Source of the DNA: Planctomycetota bacterium
Lineage (GTDB): Bacteria > Planctomycetota > J058
Length of the DNA: 64,000 nt
NCBI GenBank assembly: GCA_023954375.1
Contig: JAMLIC010000039.1
Location: forward strand, 16,648 to 80,647
Direction of reading: 5' to 3'
Part shown: positions 6,930 to 15,482 of the stretch, in pieces
How positions within the stretch are numbered: the stretch's first letter is position 1
Layout of the letters: every line of letters starts with the position of its first letter
Made by a program: the position numbers and the translations under genes
The notes under the pieces: model-generated
Databases searched by the model: none
What the model saw: only the letters and a program-made list of their open reading frames with translations
What the model was told of the DNA's origin: nothing

Positions 6930-8903
6930 TCAGCGCGCCGCCCCCCGCAGGAACGCGCGCAGCCGCCGCAGGTCCGCCTCGTCCGAGACGTCGACCTCCT
7001 CGCGGGCGCGGAGGAGCTCGCGGAGCACGCGGAGGAGCGAGCTGTCCTCGCCCAGGTGCCGCCCGAGGTGCGGCACGTCGCCCACGACGACGAGCGCGTG
7101 GCGCGCGCGGCTGATCGCCACGTTGATCAGGTTCGCCGCGGCGGGGTTGCGCAGGTCGGAGAGGAAGTGGCCCGAGGCGCCCGGCGCGTCCGTCGTGTCG
7201 AAGACGATCAGGTCGCGCTCCTCGCCCTGGAAGCGGTGCACGGTCGACACCTGGACCGAGCCGTCCTCGAGCCGCGCCGGGCAGCGGTCGCGGAGGGCGG
7301 CGCGGATGGCGCGCGCCTGGGCGCGGTAGGGCGCGATCACGCCGACGCTCGTCCAGCCGGCGAGGGCGACCCAGCCGGCGATCAGGTCGGCGTGCCGGGC
7401 GTTCCTGATCGAGCCCGAGCGCGTGCGCGTCGTGCGCGGGTCGCTGCCGTGCGTGTCGACGAGGAGGGCGCCGGGCCCCGCCGACGAGGCGCGCGCGGCG
7501 ATCGCCGGCGCGTCGACCAGGCGGTCGCCGTAGAACACCGTCGAGACGGCGCCGCGCACCTCGGGGTGCATGCGCCACTGCTCGCGCAGCATGCGCCGCA
7601 GGGGGTGGTCGCGGCCGACGTCGTCGCAGCCCGCCGCGGCGAAGACGTGCTGGCCCAGCCAGCGCCGCGCGTCGGGCGTCGTGGCGAGGACGATCGGCGG
7701 GAGCTGCTGGAAGTCGCCCGCGACCACGACCCGGCGCGCGGCGAGCGACGTCGCGGCGGCGACGTGGGCGACCGACGCCATGCTGGCCTCGTCCACGATC
7801 ACCGTGTCGAAGCGCCGCGCGCGCAGGAGCTGGCTGGTGAACGTCCCGCAGAGGGTCGCCGCCGCGCCGGGCAGGTCGAGCGTGCAGCGGTCGACGCCCT
7901 CGAGCAGGGCGTCCGACGCGGCGGACAGCGCGCGCAGGGTCTCGGGCGAGGCCTGGTGCGCGATCAGGTCGCCCGCCGACTGCACCCAGTGCGCCAGGCG
8001 CAGGAGCGCGTCGAGCGTCCACTCGGCGGGCGTGGGCACGTCGAGCCGCCGCACGAGCGCGTCGAAGCGCGCCACCGGCTCGGAGAGCGCCTCGTGGCGC
8101 AGGACCGCCTCGTCGACCGTCACCCCCCGCCCGCGCAGGCTGCGCCCGACGCGCCCGAGGCGTACGAGCGGCGGGCGGGCCGGCGACCCGAGCGCGTCGA
8201 GCGTCGACTCGACCAGGCGGTCGACGGCCACGTTGGTGCTCGCCGTGAGGAGCACCGTCTCGCCCGCCGCGAGGAGCTCCCGCACGAGGTGCGCGAGCGT
8301 GCGCGTCTTGCCGGTGCCGGGCGGGCCCCACAGGTAGGAGACCGATTGGCCGAGCGCGAAGCGGATCGCGTCCGTCTGGTCGCGCCCCGGCCCGTCGGGC
8401 GCCGGCGGCAGGGCGACCGCGGGCAGCGGCGCCCCGACCCCCTCGCGCACGGCGTCCAGGAGCGGCGGGGGCGGCGTGGCCTGGAAGCACTCGCGCAGGC
8501 GCGCCTGCAGGCTCAGGAGCAGGAACACGGACGAGAAGCTCAGCTGCCCGCGCTCGGGCCGCTCGAGCGGCGCGTGGAGCTGCAGCTCGACCAGGACCTC
8601 GCCCATGTCGGGGTCGTGCGCGAGGACCACCGCGGGGACGTTGCGGCCGTCCGCGACCAGCAGCCCCGACGCGTCCTCGGGGACGCGGAAGCCGTCGGCC
8701 GGCGCGGCGTCGGCCTCGTCCTCGCCGCCGCGCGGCTCGAGCGGCCGGCAGGCGAAGCGGTAGACGTAGGCGCCGGACGTGCGGTCGACGAGGCGCCCGT
8801 CGTCGAGGGCGAGGCGCAGGCACGCCAGGTCGCCGAGCTGCCGGCGCACCTCCGCGACCTCGTCCTCGAGCGCCTGGAGGATCCCCGCCTGGACCGACGA
8901 CAT
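6930..8903 (-). CDS. UPF1/DNA2-like superfamily 1B helicase
   Basis: A 657-residue protein with AAA_11 and AAA_12 helicase lobes. After a 170-residue N-terminal region of probable beta-barrel character come Q-motif-like GRDQTDAI and Walker A GPPGTGKT (193-200). Motif Ia is LLTASTNVAVDRLVE, motif II VIVDEASMAS, motif III VVVAGDFQQLPPIVL, motif IV LREQWRMHPEV, motif V STVHRFQGEERDLIVFDTTD and motif VI NVAISRARHALVVVGD. The motif set is complete, so the ATPase should be active. Such IGHMBP2/DNA2-like helicases act on DNA or RNA and often sit in defence or repair loci. It is divergent from a second helicase 57 bp away. ATG start; the upstream CAGGAT stands 6 nt away, fitting the leaderless pattern weakly. 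Confidence 0.88.
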   Translation of the reverse strand: MSSVQAGILQALEDEVAEVRRQLGDLACLRLALDDGRLVDRTSGAYVYRFACRPLEPRGGEDEADAAPADGFRVPEDASGLLVADGRNVPAVVLAHDPDMGEVLVELQLHAPLERPERGQLSFSSVFLLLSLQARLRECFQATPPPPLLDAVREGVGAPLPAVALPPAPDGPGRDQTDAIRFALGQSVSYLWGPPGTGKTRTLAHLVRELLAAGETVLLTASTNVAVDRLVESTLDALGSPARPPLVRLGRVGRSLRGRGVTVDEAVLRHEALSEPVARFDALVRRLDVPTPAEWTLDALLRLAHWVQSAGDLIAHQASPETLRALSAASDALLEGVDRCTLDLPGAAATLCGTFTSQLLRARRFDTVIVDEASMASVAHVAAATSLAARRVVVAGDFQQLPPIVLATTPDARRWLGQHVFAAAGCDDVGRDHPLRRMLREQWRMHPEVRGAVSTVFYGDRLVDAPAIAARASSAGPGALLVDTHGSDPRTTRTRSGSIRNARHADLIAGWVALAGWTSVGVIAPYRAQARAIRAALRDRCPARLEDGSVQVSTVHRFQGEERDLIVFDTTDAPGASGHFLSDLRNPAAANLINVAISRARHALVVVGDVPHLGRHLGEDSSLLRVLRELLRAREEVDVSDEADLRRLRAFLRGAAR

Positions 8904-8960
8904 GCGCGCATCCTGCCGTGCGCCCGGGCGCCCCACAAGCGGCGTGCTAGGGTCGCAGGC
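8904..8960. promoter_or_regulatory. 57-bp divergent promoter between two SF1 helicases
   Basis: The two helicase genes start at opposite edges of this gap. On the plus side TAGGGT (8948-8953) stands 7 nt before GTG 8961. On the minus side CAGGAT stands 6 nt before ATG 8903. Neither gene has a Shine-Dalgarno sequence, so both are predicted to be leaderless and transcribed from back-to-back promoters. Confidence 0.5.
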
Positions 8961-10526
8961 GTGCCCGAGCCGCCTCCCCCCCTGCGCGCGCTGACCAAGA
9001 GCGAGCTCCGCGCGCTCGGCGTGCCGCCGGCGCAGGTCGGGGCCGTGCGCGAGGCGGCCTCCCTCGACGCCCTGCGGGCGCTGGTCGACGACGCGCTCGT
9101 CCGCCGCCTCGCCCCGCGCTTCGGCGCGCCCGCGGCCGCGCCCGAGGGCACGCTCCACCTGCTCGACGACGCGCAGCGCGCCGTCGTCGCCCGGCTCGTG
9201 ACCGGCGGCCCCTACACGGTCCGCGGCGTGGCCGGCACGGGCAAGACGCAGGTCCTCCTGCACGCGGCGGCGCGCCGGCTCGAGGCGCGCCCGCCCGCCG
9301 CCGACCTCCTGTGGACCTTCAACCGCGCCCTCGCCGACGCCGCGCGCCAGGCGGCGCGGCGCCTGGCCGGGCCGCGGGCGCGGGCGCTGACCGTCGAGAC
9401 GTTCGACGGCTGGTGCAAGCGCTTCCTCGGCGAGACGCGCCCCGTGCTCGACGACCGCCACCCCGACCTCCTCGCGCTGCTCGAGGAGGCGAAGGAGCAG
9501 GCCCGGCGCGCGAGCTGGTCGCCCCGCAGCCAGGTGTGGGCGCGCCCCCTGGAGTTCTGGCGCGAGGAGCTCGACCTCCTGCGCGACCCGCCGCTCGAGA
9601 CGCTCGCCGACTACCTGACCGTCGAGCGCGTCGGCCGCGGGCAGAAGCTCGACCGCGCCCACCGCGCCCTCGTGTGGGTGACCCACGAGACCTACGCGCG
9701 CCTCCTCGACGCGCGCGGCGTGCGCGACTGGCGGCAGGTGCGCCTCGACGCCTTGCGGCGGCTGCGCGAGGCGCGCTCGACCCGCTACGAGCGCGTGTTC
9801 GTCGACGAGGCGCAGGACCTGCCGCCGCTGGCGCTGGAGGTCGCCCGCCTGCTCGCCGGGCCTTCCGTCGTGGTGGCGTTCGACGCCGCGCAGGCGATCT
9901 ACACGAAGGGCTTCCGCGCCCGCGACCTGGGGCGGCGCTTCACGCTCACCGCCTGCTACCGGACCACGGCCGAGCTGGCCCGGGCCGCGGCGCCCTTCCG
10001 CGCGGCCGAGGCCGACGCCGCGCCCACCGGCGCCCTGCGCGCCGGGCGGCGGCCGACCGTGGTCACGGTCACCGGGCGCGGCAACGAGGCGGCGTGGGTC
10101 GCGGACGAGCTCGAGCGGCGGCTGGACGCCGGCGCCGCCCCGGGCGACTTCGCGGTCCTGACGTTCACGCGCCGCCTGGCCGACGCCATGGCCGACGCGC
10201 TCGAGCGCCGCGGCCTGCCCGTCTCGCGCAGCACCGAGGCCCTCGACCTCTCGCCCGCCACGGTCAAGGTCGCCACGATGAGCGCGGCCAAGGGGCTCGA
10301 GTTCCCGGTGGTCCTCCTCGCCCCGCTGCGCGACGCCGACCTCTCCGCGCGCGCCGACGACCCCGACGAGCGCCGCCTCGAGGAGGCCCTGCGCCGCCGC
10401 GTGCTCTACGTGGCCATGACCCGCGCCCGCGACGAGCTGATCCTCGTGCAGCGGCGCGGGAACGCGGCGCGGCTGCTGGCCGAGCTCCCGGCCGACGCGG
10501 TCGAGGACGCCGGGGCGCCGACCTGA
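8961..10526 (+). CDS. UvrD/Rep-type superfamily 1A helicase
   Basis: A 521-residue ATP-dependent helicase, shorter than UvrD (about 720). The N-terminal 60 residues are family-variable and contain ELRALGVPPAQ, a predicted helical lead. The core has DDAQRAVVARL (Q-motif region), Walker A VAGTGKT (90-96), motif Ia WTFNRALADAARQ, motif Ic TVETFDGWCKRFL, motif II VFVDEAQDLPP, motif III VVVAFDAAQAIYT, motif IV LTACYRTTAELA, motif V VATMSAAKGLEFPVV and motif VI LYVAMTRARDELILV. Subdomains 1B and 2B are small, as in compact UvrD-like helicases of unknown role. GTG start with TAGGGT 7 nt upstream. Divergent from the SF1B helicase, suggesting joint regulation. Confidence 0.88.
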   Translation: MPEPPPPLRALTKSELRALGVPPAQVGAVREAASLDALRALVDDALVRRLAPRFGAPAAAPEGTLHLLDDAQRAVVARLVTGGPYTVRGVAGTGKTQVLLHAAARRLEARPPAADLLWTFNRALADAARQAARRLAGPRARALTVETFDGWCKRFLGETRPVLDDRHPDLLALLEEAKEQARRASWSPRSQVWARPLEFWREELDLLRDPPLETLADYLTVERVGRGQKLDRAHRALVWVTHETYARLLDARGVRDWRQVRLDALRRLREARSTRYERVFVDEAQDLPPLALEVARLLAGPSVVVAFDAAQAIYTKGFRARDLGRRFTLTACYRTTAELARAAAPFRAAEADAAPTGALRAGRRPTVVTVTGRGNEAAWVADELERRLDAGAAPGDFAVLTFTRRLADAMADALERRGLPVSRSTEALDLSPATVKVATMSAAKGLEFPVVLLAPLRDADLSARADDPDERRLEEALRRRVLYVAMTRARDELILVQRRGNAARLLAELPADAVEDAGAPT

Positions 10527-10557
10527 GTCACCGCCAGCCCGCGCGAGCGGCGGTCCG

Positions 10558-10929
10558 TCAGAACGGCACCGGGTCCGCGTCGAGCTCCGCGGGCGGCGGC
10601 GGCGCCTGCTCGGCCGCGCGGCGCAGCCGCTTGGCCTCCTTCCTCGCCGCGGCCTTGCGATCGAGCTCCTTGATCCGCGCCTCGAGCGAGATGACGCGCT
10701 CGGGGCGCTCGCGCCCGAAGCTCTTCAGGTAGCACGCCTCGATGAACTGCGGCAGGGGGAGCTTCCACGGCTCCTGGTCGTGGTTGTCGAGCTTCCCGAG
10801 CTTGGCCGGGTTCATCCCGAGCTCGCGCGCCATCTGGACCTGCGCGTCCGAGAGCCGGTATCGCTTGCGCGCGTCGATCCAGGGCTGGAGCGAGCGGCGC
10901 GCCCCGGTGACCTTCTTCTTCCTGGCCAC
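10558..10929 (-). CDS. Conserved hypothetical protein with SLQPWIDAR N-terminus
   Basis: A 123-residue basic protein. The N-terminal 75 residues (ARRSLQPWIDARKRYRLSD, QVQMARELGMNPAKLGKL, EPWKLPLPQFIE) are strongly reminiscent of a widespread uncharacterised bacterial family that I recognise by sight but cannot name. A helix-turn-helix-like segment around VQMARELGMNPAKL suggests nucleic-acid contact. The C-terminus is a lysine/arginine-rich helix followed by a Pro-rich tail. The ATG lies 1 bp after the stop of the zinc-ribbon gene, so the two are almost certainly co-transcribed. It faces the UvrD-like helicase tail to tail. Confidence 0.75.
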   Translation of the reverse strand: MARKKKVTGARRSLQPWIDARKRYRLSDAQVQMARELGMNPAKLGKLDNHDQEPWKLPLPQFIEACYLKSFGRERPERVISLEARIKELDRKAAARKEAKRLRRAAEQAPPPPAELDADPVPF

Positions 10930-10930
10930 G

Positions 10931-11314
10931 CTACACCAGGTCGCCCAGGCGCCAGTTCGGCTGCGCGCGCTTGATCCGCTCGAACTCGCCCCCGTCGAGC
11001 CAGATCCCCTGGCACACGGGGCAGGTCTCGATCACGACCTGGCGGTTGCGCGCGCTGCTCACGCGGATCATGCGCTTGCGGTCGATCGGGCAGGCGCCGG
11101 TCTTCTGGTCGAGCGCCTCGGGGTCGTCGCCGCCGAGGAGCACGCGGATCTTGCCCGTGTCGTGGTTGAGGAGCGGGCCGAGCTCGCCCTTGTCGAACCA
11201 GATCCCGCCGCAGCCGGGGCAGCGGTCGACCTCGGTCTCGTCGATCCGGAGCGGCTCGAGGCCGCCCTCGGGCGGGGGGCTGCACTTGGGGCAGGTCTTG
11301 GGGTCCGTCGCCAT
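10931..11314 (-). CDS. Double zinc-ribbon protein (zf-TFIIB family)
   Basis: A 127-residue protein with two TFIIB-type zinc ribbons. The first pairs CPKC (residues 8-11) with CPGCGGIWFDKGEL; the second pairs ACPIDRKRM with CPVCQGIWLDGGEFERI. The W(F/L)D.GE motif after each ribbon is diagnostic of PF13453. Members are small cytosolic proteins of unknown function, perhaps nucleic-acid binding. It lies 11 bp after the DNA methyltransferase stop and 1 bp before the next gene. A TAGGAT box stands 8 nt before its ATG, but it overlaps the methyltransferase stop codon and could be coincidental. Confidence 0.85.
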   Translation of the reverse strand: MATDPKTCPKCSPPPEGGLEPLRIDETEVDRCPGCGGIWFDKGELGPLLNHDTGKIRVLLGGDDPEALDQKTGACPIDRKRMIRVSSARNRQVVIETCPVCQGIWLDGGEFERIKRAQPNWRLGDLV

Positions 11315-11325
11315 GGACGGCGATC

Positions 11326-13283
11326 CTATCGCGCCGAAAGCGCCAGGAGGTCGTCGAGCGCCGCCTCGAGGCGCCGCACCGCCCACCGGCCCCAGCGCCG
11401 ACCCGGGGCGCCGGCGCCGTGGACGAAGAGGACCCCCGGGGTCCGGGACGCGCCCTCGACCGGCCGCAGGACCTCGTCGAGCGCGGCCCCCGGGCGGCGC
11501 CAGGCCACGACCACCGGCCCGGCGGCGTCGGCGCCGACGGTCAGGCGGCCGGCCGCGACGTCCTCCACCCGCTCCACCCGCAGCCCGGCCAGCCAGGCGA
11601 ACGTCTCGGGCAGGTCGACCGCCACGCGCTCCGGGCCGAGCCAGGCGCCCAGGGGGTCCTCCCACACGGCCGGGTCGAGCCGCGGCCGCCCGTCCTCGAG
11701 CCGGAAGGCGACCTGCCCCGGAGCGGCGCGGGCGCCGGGCGCCAGCAGCGCCGCGAGCGCCTGGTCGGCCGACTCGAGCCGCAGGGTCTGGAACGCGCCG
11801 CCGCCGCGCCAGCCGTGGCGCGCGCTCACGCCGCGCGGGCAGCCGGCCACGACGCGGGCCAGGCGCGGCCGGGCGTGGGCCTCGAGCGCGGCCGCGCGCT
11901 CGATCGTCACCCAGCGCCGCCCCGTCTTGTGGGCCACGGCCGCCGTCGTGCCGGAGCCGGCGTAGGGGTCGAGGACGAGGTCGCCCGGGCGCGACGACGT
12001 GAGGAGGACCCGCTCCAGCAGGTCCTCGTTCTTCTGCGTCAGCCCCGGGTCGCCCACCTTCTCGCGGCTGAAGCTCTTCAGCTGGATCGAGTCGAGGCGG
12101 TCGACCGCGCTGCAGTTCCACGTGTCCTCGAGCGGGTAGCCCTCGCCGCGCGGCGGCTTGCCGTCGCGCCGCACGTAGCCCGCCGGGTAGGGGAGGTGCT
12201 GCTTCAGGAACAGCGGCCGGGGCGAGCGCCCGTAGTGGTAGATCGTGTCGTGGTTGCGGATGAACTTGTTCGCCCGCGACTTGAACCCCGACACCCACCC
12301 GATCCGCCAGATCACCTCGGTCACGTGATGCAGGCGCTCGTCCAGCAGGAGGCGCAGGCGCTCCTTCTCGTGCCCGTCGATGTGCGCGAAGAGCGCCCCG
12401 TCGGGCCGCAGGAGCGGGGCGACCAGGCCCAGGCGCTCGTCGAGCGCCGCCAGCCACAGGTGCGACGGCAGGCGGTCGGCGTAGGCGAAGCCGTCGCTCG
12501 CCGTGTTGAACGGCGGGTCGAGGTAGGCGCACTGCACCTCGCCCCGGAGGCGCGGCGCGAGGAGGCGCAGGGCGCGCGCGTTGTCGCCCTCGACGAGGAG
12601 GCCGGACCGCGCCGCCTCCAGCGGGCCGAGCGCGGCGACGACCCGCCGGGCGAGGTCGGCCGGCAGGCGGCGCGTGTCCACGGCGCGGCCGGGCAGGCGC
12701 TCGTCCTCGGCCGGCGGCGGGTCACACGCCTCGACCTCGGCGCGGAGGGCCTCGGGCAGGCGCGCGGCGTCGACGACCCACGACGACGCGAGCACGAGCG
12801 GCGGCCGCGTCCACAGGGCGACCCTCGCCCGCTCGACCGCGCCGCGCCCGCGCGCCAGGGCGCGCGCCGCCTCGAGCGCGGCCCGCTGCTGCGCGACCTC
12901 GTGCGCCGGGTCGCCGCCGCCGTCGAGGGCGCGCGCCCGCAGGGCCTCGCCCGCGGCGCGCTCCGCCGCGGCGACGAGGCGCGCCTCGAGGTCGGGGACG
13001 AGCGTCTCGCAGGCGCCGCCTTCGCGCTCGACGACGTGCTCGCCGCGCGCGAGGCGCGCCAGGCCGACGGCGCCCTCGGGCGCCGCCGGGGCGGCGGGCG
13101 CCGCGAGGGCCGCGGCCGCGTCGCGCGCGCGCGCGCCGGGTCGGGGGCGCCTTCGACCGCCGCCGCCGCCTCGGCCCCGGCGCGGGCGAGGTCGCCCTCG
13201 AGCCACGCCGTCGCCGCGGCCGCGGCCCAGCCCGTGACGGCGGGCACACGGAGGCGGAGCGGCGCGGCGCGGCGGCGGATCAC
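11326..13283 (-). CDS. Beta-class DNA (adenine/cytosine-N4) methyltransferase, frameshifted near 13130
   Basis: An N6/N4 DNA methyltransferase (PF01555). The catalytic motif YLDPPFNT precedes the SAM-binding motif LDPYAGSGTTAAVAHKTGRR, the order of beta-class enzymes such as type III Mod proteins. Between them lie LFAHIDGHEKERL, NKFIRNHDTIYHY and EDTWNCSA. The ~220-residue N-terminal region is helical and Ala-rich; the ~200-residue C-terminal tail is unrecognised. The frame changes inside the (CG)n tract at about 13121-13137: the start reads from GTG 13283 as VIRRRAAPLRLRV, and after a 1-2 base correction continues as RDAAAALAAPAAP. No restriction subunit is adjacent, so it may be a solitary or defence-linked methylase. 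Exact recognition and target base cannot be told. Confidence 0.78.
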
Positions 13284-13325
13284 GCCGCCACTGTCGCACC
13301 CACCACCGACGCCCCCGGGCGCGGC

Positions 13326-13331
13326 TACCAT
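13326..13331 (+). promoter_or_regulatory. Putative -10 box TACCAT, leaderless spacing
   Basis: TACCAT ends 7 nt before the ATG at 13339 and there is no Shine-Dalgarno sequence. It fits the recurring TANNNT pattern of this contig. Confidence 0.5.
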
Positions 13332-13338
13332 CGACGGC

Positions 13339-13977
13339 ATGACCGACGAGCGCCTGCGCCACCTGCGGCGGGCGGCGGCCGACGACCCCGCCGCGCGCGC
13401 CGCGCTCCTGTGCGCGCGCCTGCGCGCGGGCGACCTGCCCGAGGACCGCCTGCGCCTGGCGGCGCACCTCGGCGACCCGGCGGCGCTCGAGGTCCTCGGC
13501 GCCGCGCCGCCGACGCCGTCGCTCGGCCGCTGGGTCCACGGCCTGGCGCCGTGGTCGCAGGAGGACGGCTGGCCCGCCTGGGCCGCCGAGGCCTACGCGC
13601 GCGCGGCCGCGGCGGCCGCGGCGGCCGTCGTCACCCCGTGCCTCGCGCGCGACCCCGACCAGGCGCAGGCCGCTGCGCGCGCGCTCGCGGCGATGGACGC
13701 GTGGCTCGCCTGCCCGTGCGACGCCCACGCCCGGGCCGTCGTCGCCGCCGGGGCGCCGTTCCAGCCCGCAAGGGCGGGCCCCGCCGCCCTGTTCGCCGGC
13801 CGCGTCCGCCGCCTCGCCGAGGGCGCGCTGGCCCGCATGTGCGGCGTGCCGCTCGTCGAGGGCCCGGCGCGCGCCACGGCCACCGAGGTCGCGACGACCG
13901 CGGCCCGGGCGACCTCGGCCGACGCCGTCCGCGAGCGGGTCCGCGAGGCGCTCGTCCCGTGGGCGCTGCGCCCCTGA
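13339..13977 (+). CDS. Paralogue family protein 1 (RLRLAAHLGDPAA family)
   Basis: A 212-residue, Ala-rich all-helical protein. Residues about 35-55 read EDRLRLAAHLGDPAALEVLG, matching DAERLRLAAHVGHPGARLAL in the protein at 21286-22518 and DERALRLAAHLRHPAARVAL in that at 31299-32069. A WVHGLAPWSQEDG segment corresponds to LVRGLDAWGKEAL in the second. The C-terminus VREALVPWALRP matches VRDDLIPWALGRGDP of the third. So a helical domain of about 200 residues is present three times in this window. Function unknown; its fusion to a beta-propeller in one copy suggests a scaffold or adaptor. Leaderless-type start. Confidence 0.7.
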   Translation: MTDERLRHLRRAAADDPAARAALLCARLRAGDLPEDRLRLAAHLGDPAALEVLGAAPPTPSLGRWVHGLAPWSQEDGWPAWAAEAYARAAAAAAAAVVTPCLARDPDQAQAAARALAAMDAWLACPCDAHARAVVAAGAPFQPARAGPAALFAGRVRRLAEGALARMCGVPLVEGPARATATEVATTAARATSADAVRERVREALVPWALRP

Positions 13978-13999
13978 CGCCCGCGGGCGTCGATCGGAC

Positions 14000-15472
14000 C
14001 TACAAGGCGGCCTCCAGCCGGTCGGCGACCGTGCGCACGACCTGCACGCGCGCCCAGCGCTTGTCCTCGGCCGCCACGACCGTCCACGGGGCGGCCGCCG
14101 TGCTCGTCCGCGCGACCATGTCGTGGATCGCCTGCGCGTAGGCGTCCCACTTCTCGCGGTTGCGCCAGTCCTCGTCGGTGATCTTGTGCTGCTTCCAGGC
14201 CGTCCGCTGGCGCTCCTCGAAGCGCGCCAGCTGCTCCTCCTTGCTCAGGTGCAGCCACAGCTTCGTCACCACCATGCCGTGGTCGACCAGCTGCTCCTCG
14301 AACCCCGTGATCTCGCGGTAGGCGCGCTCCCACTCGTCGGGCCGCGCGAAGCCCTCGACGCGCTCGACGAGGACGCGCCCGTACCACGAGCGGTCGAAGA
14401 TCGTCAGGTAGCCGCCCATGGGCAGGTGGCGCCAGAACCGCCACAGGTAGTGGTGCGCCCGCTCCTCGTCGGTCGGGGCGGCGATCGGGATCACGCGCAG
14501 GAGGCGCGCGTCGAGGGCCGCGGCCACGCGACGGATCGCGCCGCCCTTGCCGGCCGCGTCCCAGCCCTCGAAGACGATCACGCTCGAGACGCGCCGCCGG
14601 CGCGCCTCCCAGGTCAGCTCGAACAGCCGCCGCTGCTCGGCGAGGAGCTGCTCGTCGTACTCCTCCTCGGTGAGCGTGCACGCCGGCAGGTCGACGCGGT
14701 CGAGCACGGTCGGGCCGGGCGCCGGGGCAGGAGGCGCGGCGGCGACGGCGGGCGCCGCGGGCGGGGAGGCGAGGCGGCGCTCGATCACCGCCAGGACCGT
14801 CTCGCCCGCGGTCAGGTCGCGGTGGCGGCGGTCCTCGGCCTCGATGATGTGCCACGGGCAGGCCTGCGTGTCGGTCGCCCGGATCGCCGCGTCCGAGAGC
14901 CGCGCGAACGTGGCGTAGCGCCGGGCGAACTTCTTCGTCAGCGGCGAGAGCTTCCACTCGCCCTTGCGCCCCTTGCGCGGGTCCTTCAGCCGCGCGGCCT
15001 GCGCCTTCTTCGACATGTGGAACCACAGCTTGACGACCAGCGCCCCGTCGACCGTGAGCATGCGCTCGAGCGCCTCGATCCGCGTCAGGGCGCGCTCGAG
15101 CTCCGCGTCGGTGATCTGGTCGAACGCCCGGGCCACGATCGGGTGCGTGTACCACGACCCGAAGAACACGGCGACCTGCCCGCGCGGCGGCAGTCGCCGC
15201 CAGAAGCGCCACGCCCGCGGGCGGTCGCGCTCCTCGTCGGTCTCGTCCCAGAAGGCGTTCACCTGCACGCCGCGCGGGTCGAGCCACTCGGTGAGCCGGT
15301 TGACGACCTCGCTCTTCCCGGCGCCCTCGACGCCCGAGACGATGATCACCACCGGCACCTGCGCGGCCCGCAGGGCCCGCTGCGCCTCGAGCAGCCGGGT
15401 GACGAGCGCCGGCACCCGCGCCGCGTAGGTGGCCTTGTCGACCTTGCTGCCCAGCTCGGCGGCCTCGAACAC
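14000..15472 (-). CDS. pap: Polyphosphate:AMP phosphotransferase, double-domain PPK2 (class II)
   Basis: A 490-residue protein of two tandem PPK2 domains, the architecture of class II enzymes that phosphorylate AMP to ADP with polyphosphate. The N-terminal domain has Walker A SGVEGAGKSEVVNRL and lid FWDETDEERDRPRAWRFWRR. The C-terminal domain has FEGWDAAGKGGAIRRVA, PTDEERAHHYLWRFWRHLP and DRSWYGRVLVERVEGF, and is the likely catalytic half. WKQHKITDEDWRNREKW precedes the final helices, and an Ala/Pro linker (about 235-255) joins the domains. The GTG start follows a good GAGGAGG site that lies inside the end of the kinase gene, with a 10-bp intergenic gap, so it is probably co-expressed with the kinase/FHA protein. 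Role: nucleotide recycling and phosphate storage in the cytosol. Confidence 0.9.
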   Translation of the reverse strand: MFEAAELGSKVDKATYAARVPALVTRLLEAQRALRAAQVPVVIIVSGVEGAGKSEVVNRLTEWLDPRGVQVNAFWDETDEERDRPRAWRFWRRLPPRGQVAVFFGSWYTHPIVARAFDQITDAELERALTRIEALERMLTVDGALVVKLWFHMSKKAQAARLKDPRKGRKGEWKLSPLTKKFARRYATFARLSDAAIRATDTQACPWHIIEAEDRRHRDLTAGETVLAVIERRLASPPAAPAVAAAPPAPAPGPTVLDRVDLPACTLTEEEYDEQLLAEQRRLFELTWEARRRRVSSVIVFEGWDAAGKGGAIRRVAAALDARLLRVIPIAAPTDEERAHHYLWRFWRHLPMGGYLTIFDRSWYGRVLVERVEGFARPDEWERAYREITGFEEQLVDHGMVVTKLWLHLSKEEQLARFEERQRTAWKQHKITDEDWRNREKWDAYAQAIHDMVARTSTAAAPWTVVAAEDKRWARVQVVRTVADRLEAAL

Positions 15473-15482
15473 GCGTTCCTCC

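Noticed and set aside
5776..8823. A 1015-residue open frame opposite and out of frame with the SF1B helicase
   Set aside because: Almost all of it is Arg/Ala/Pro-rich nonsense; only its stretch near 6.6-6.8 kb has meaning, as part of the SNF2 remnant.
11323..11328. TAGGAT as a leaderless promoter for the zinc-ribbon gene
   Set aside because: It contains the TAG stop codon of the DNA methyltransferase, and the gene is probably read from an upstream promoter; kept only as a remark.
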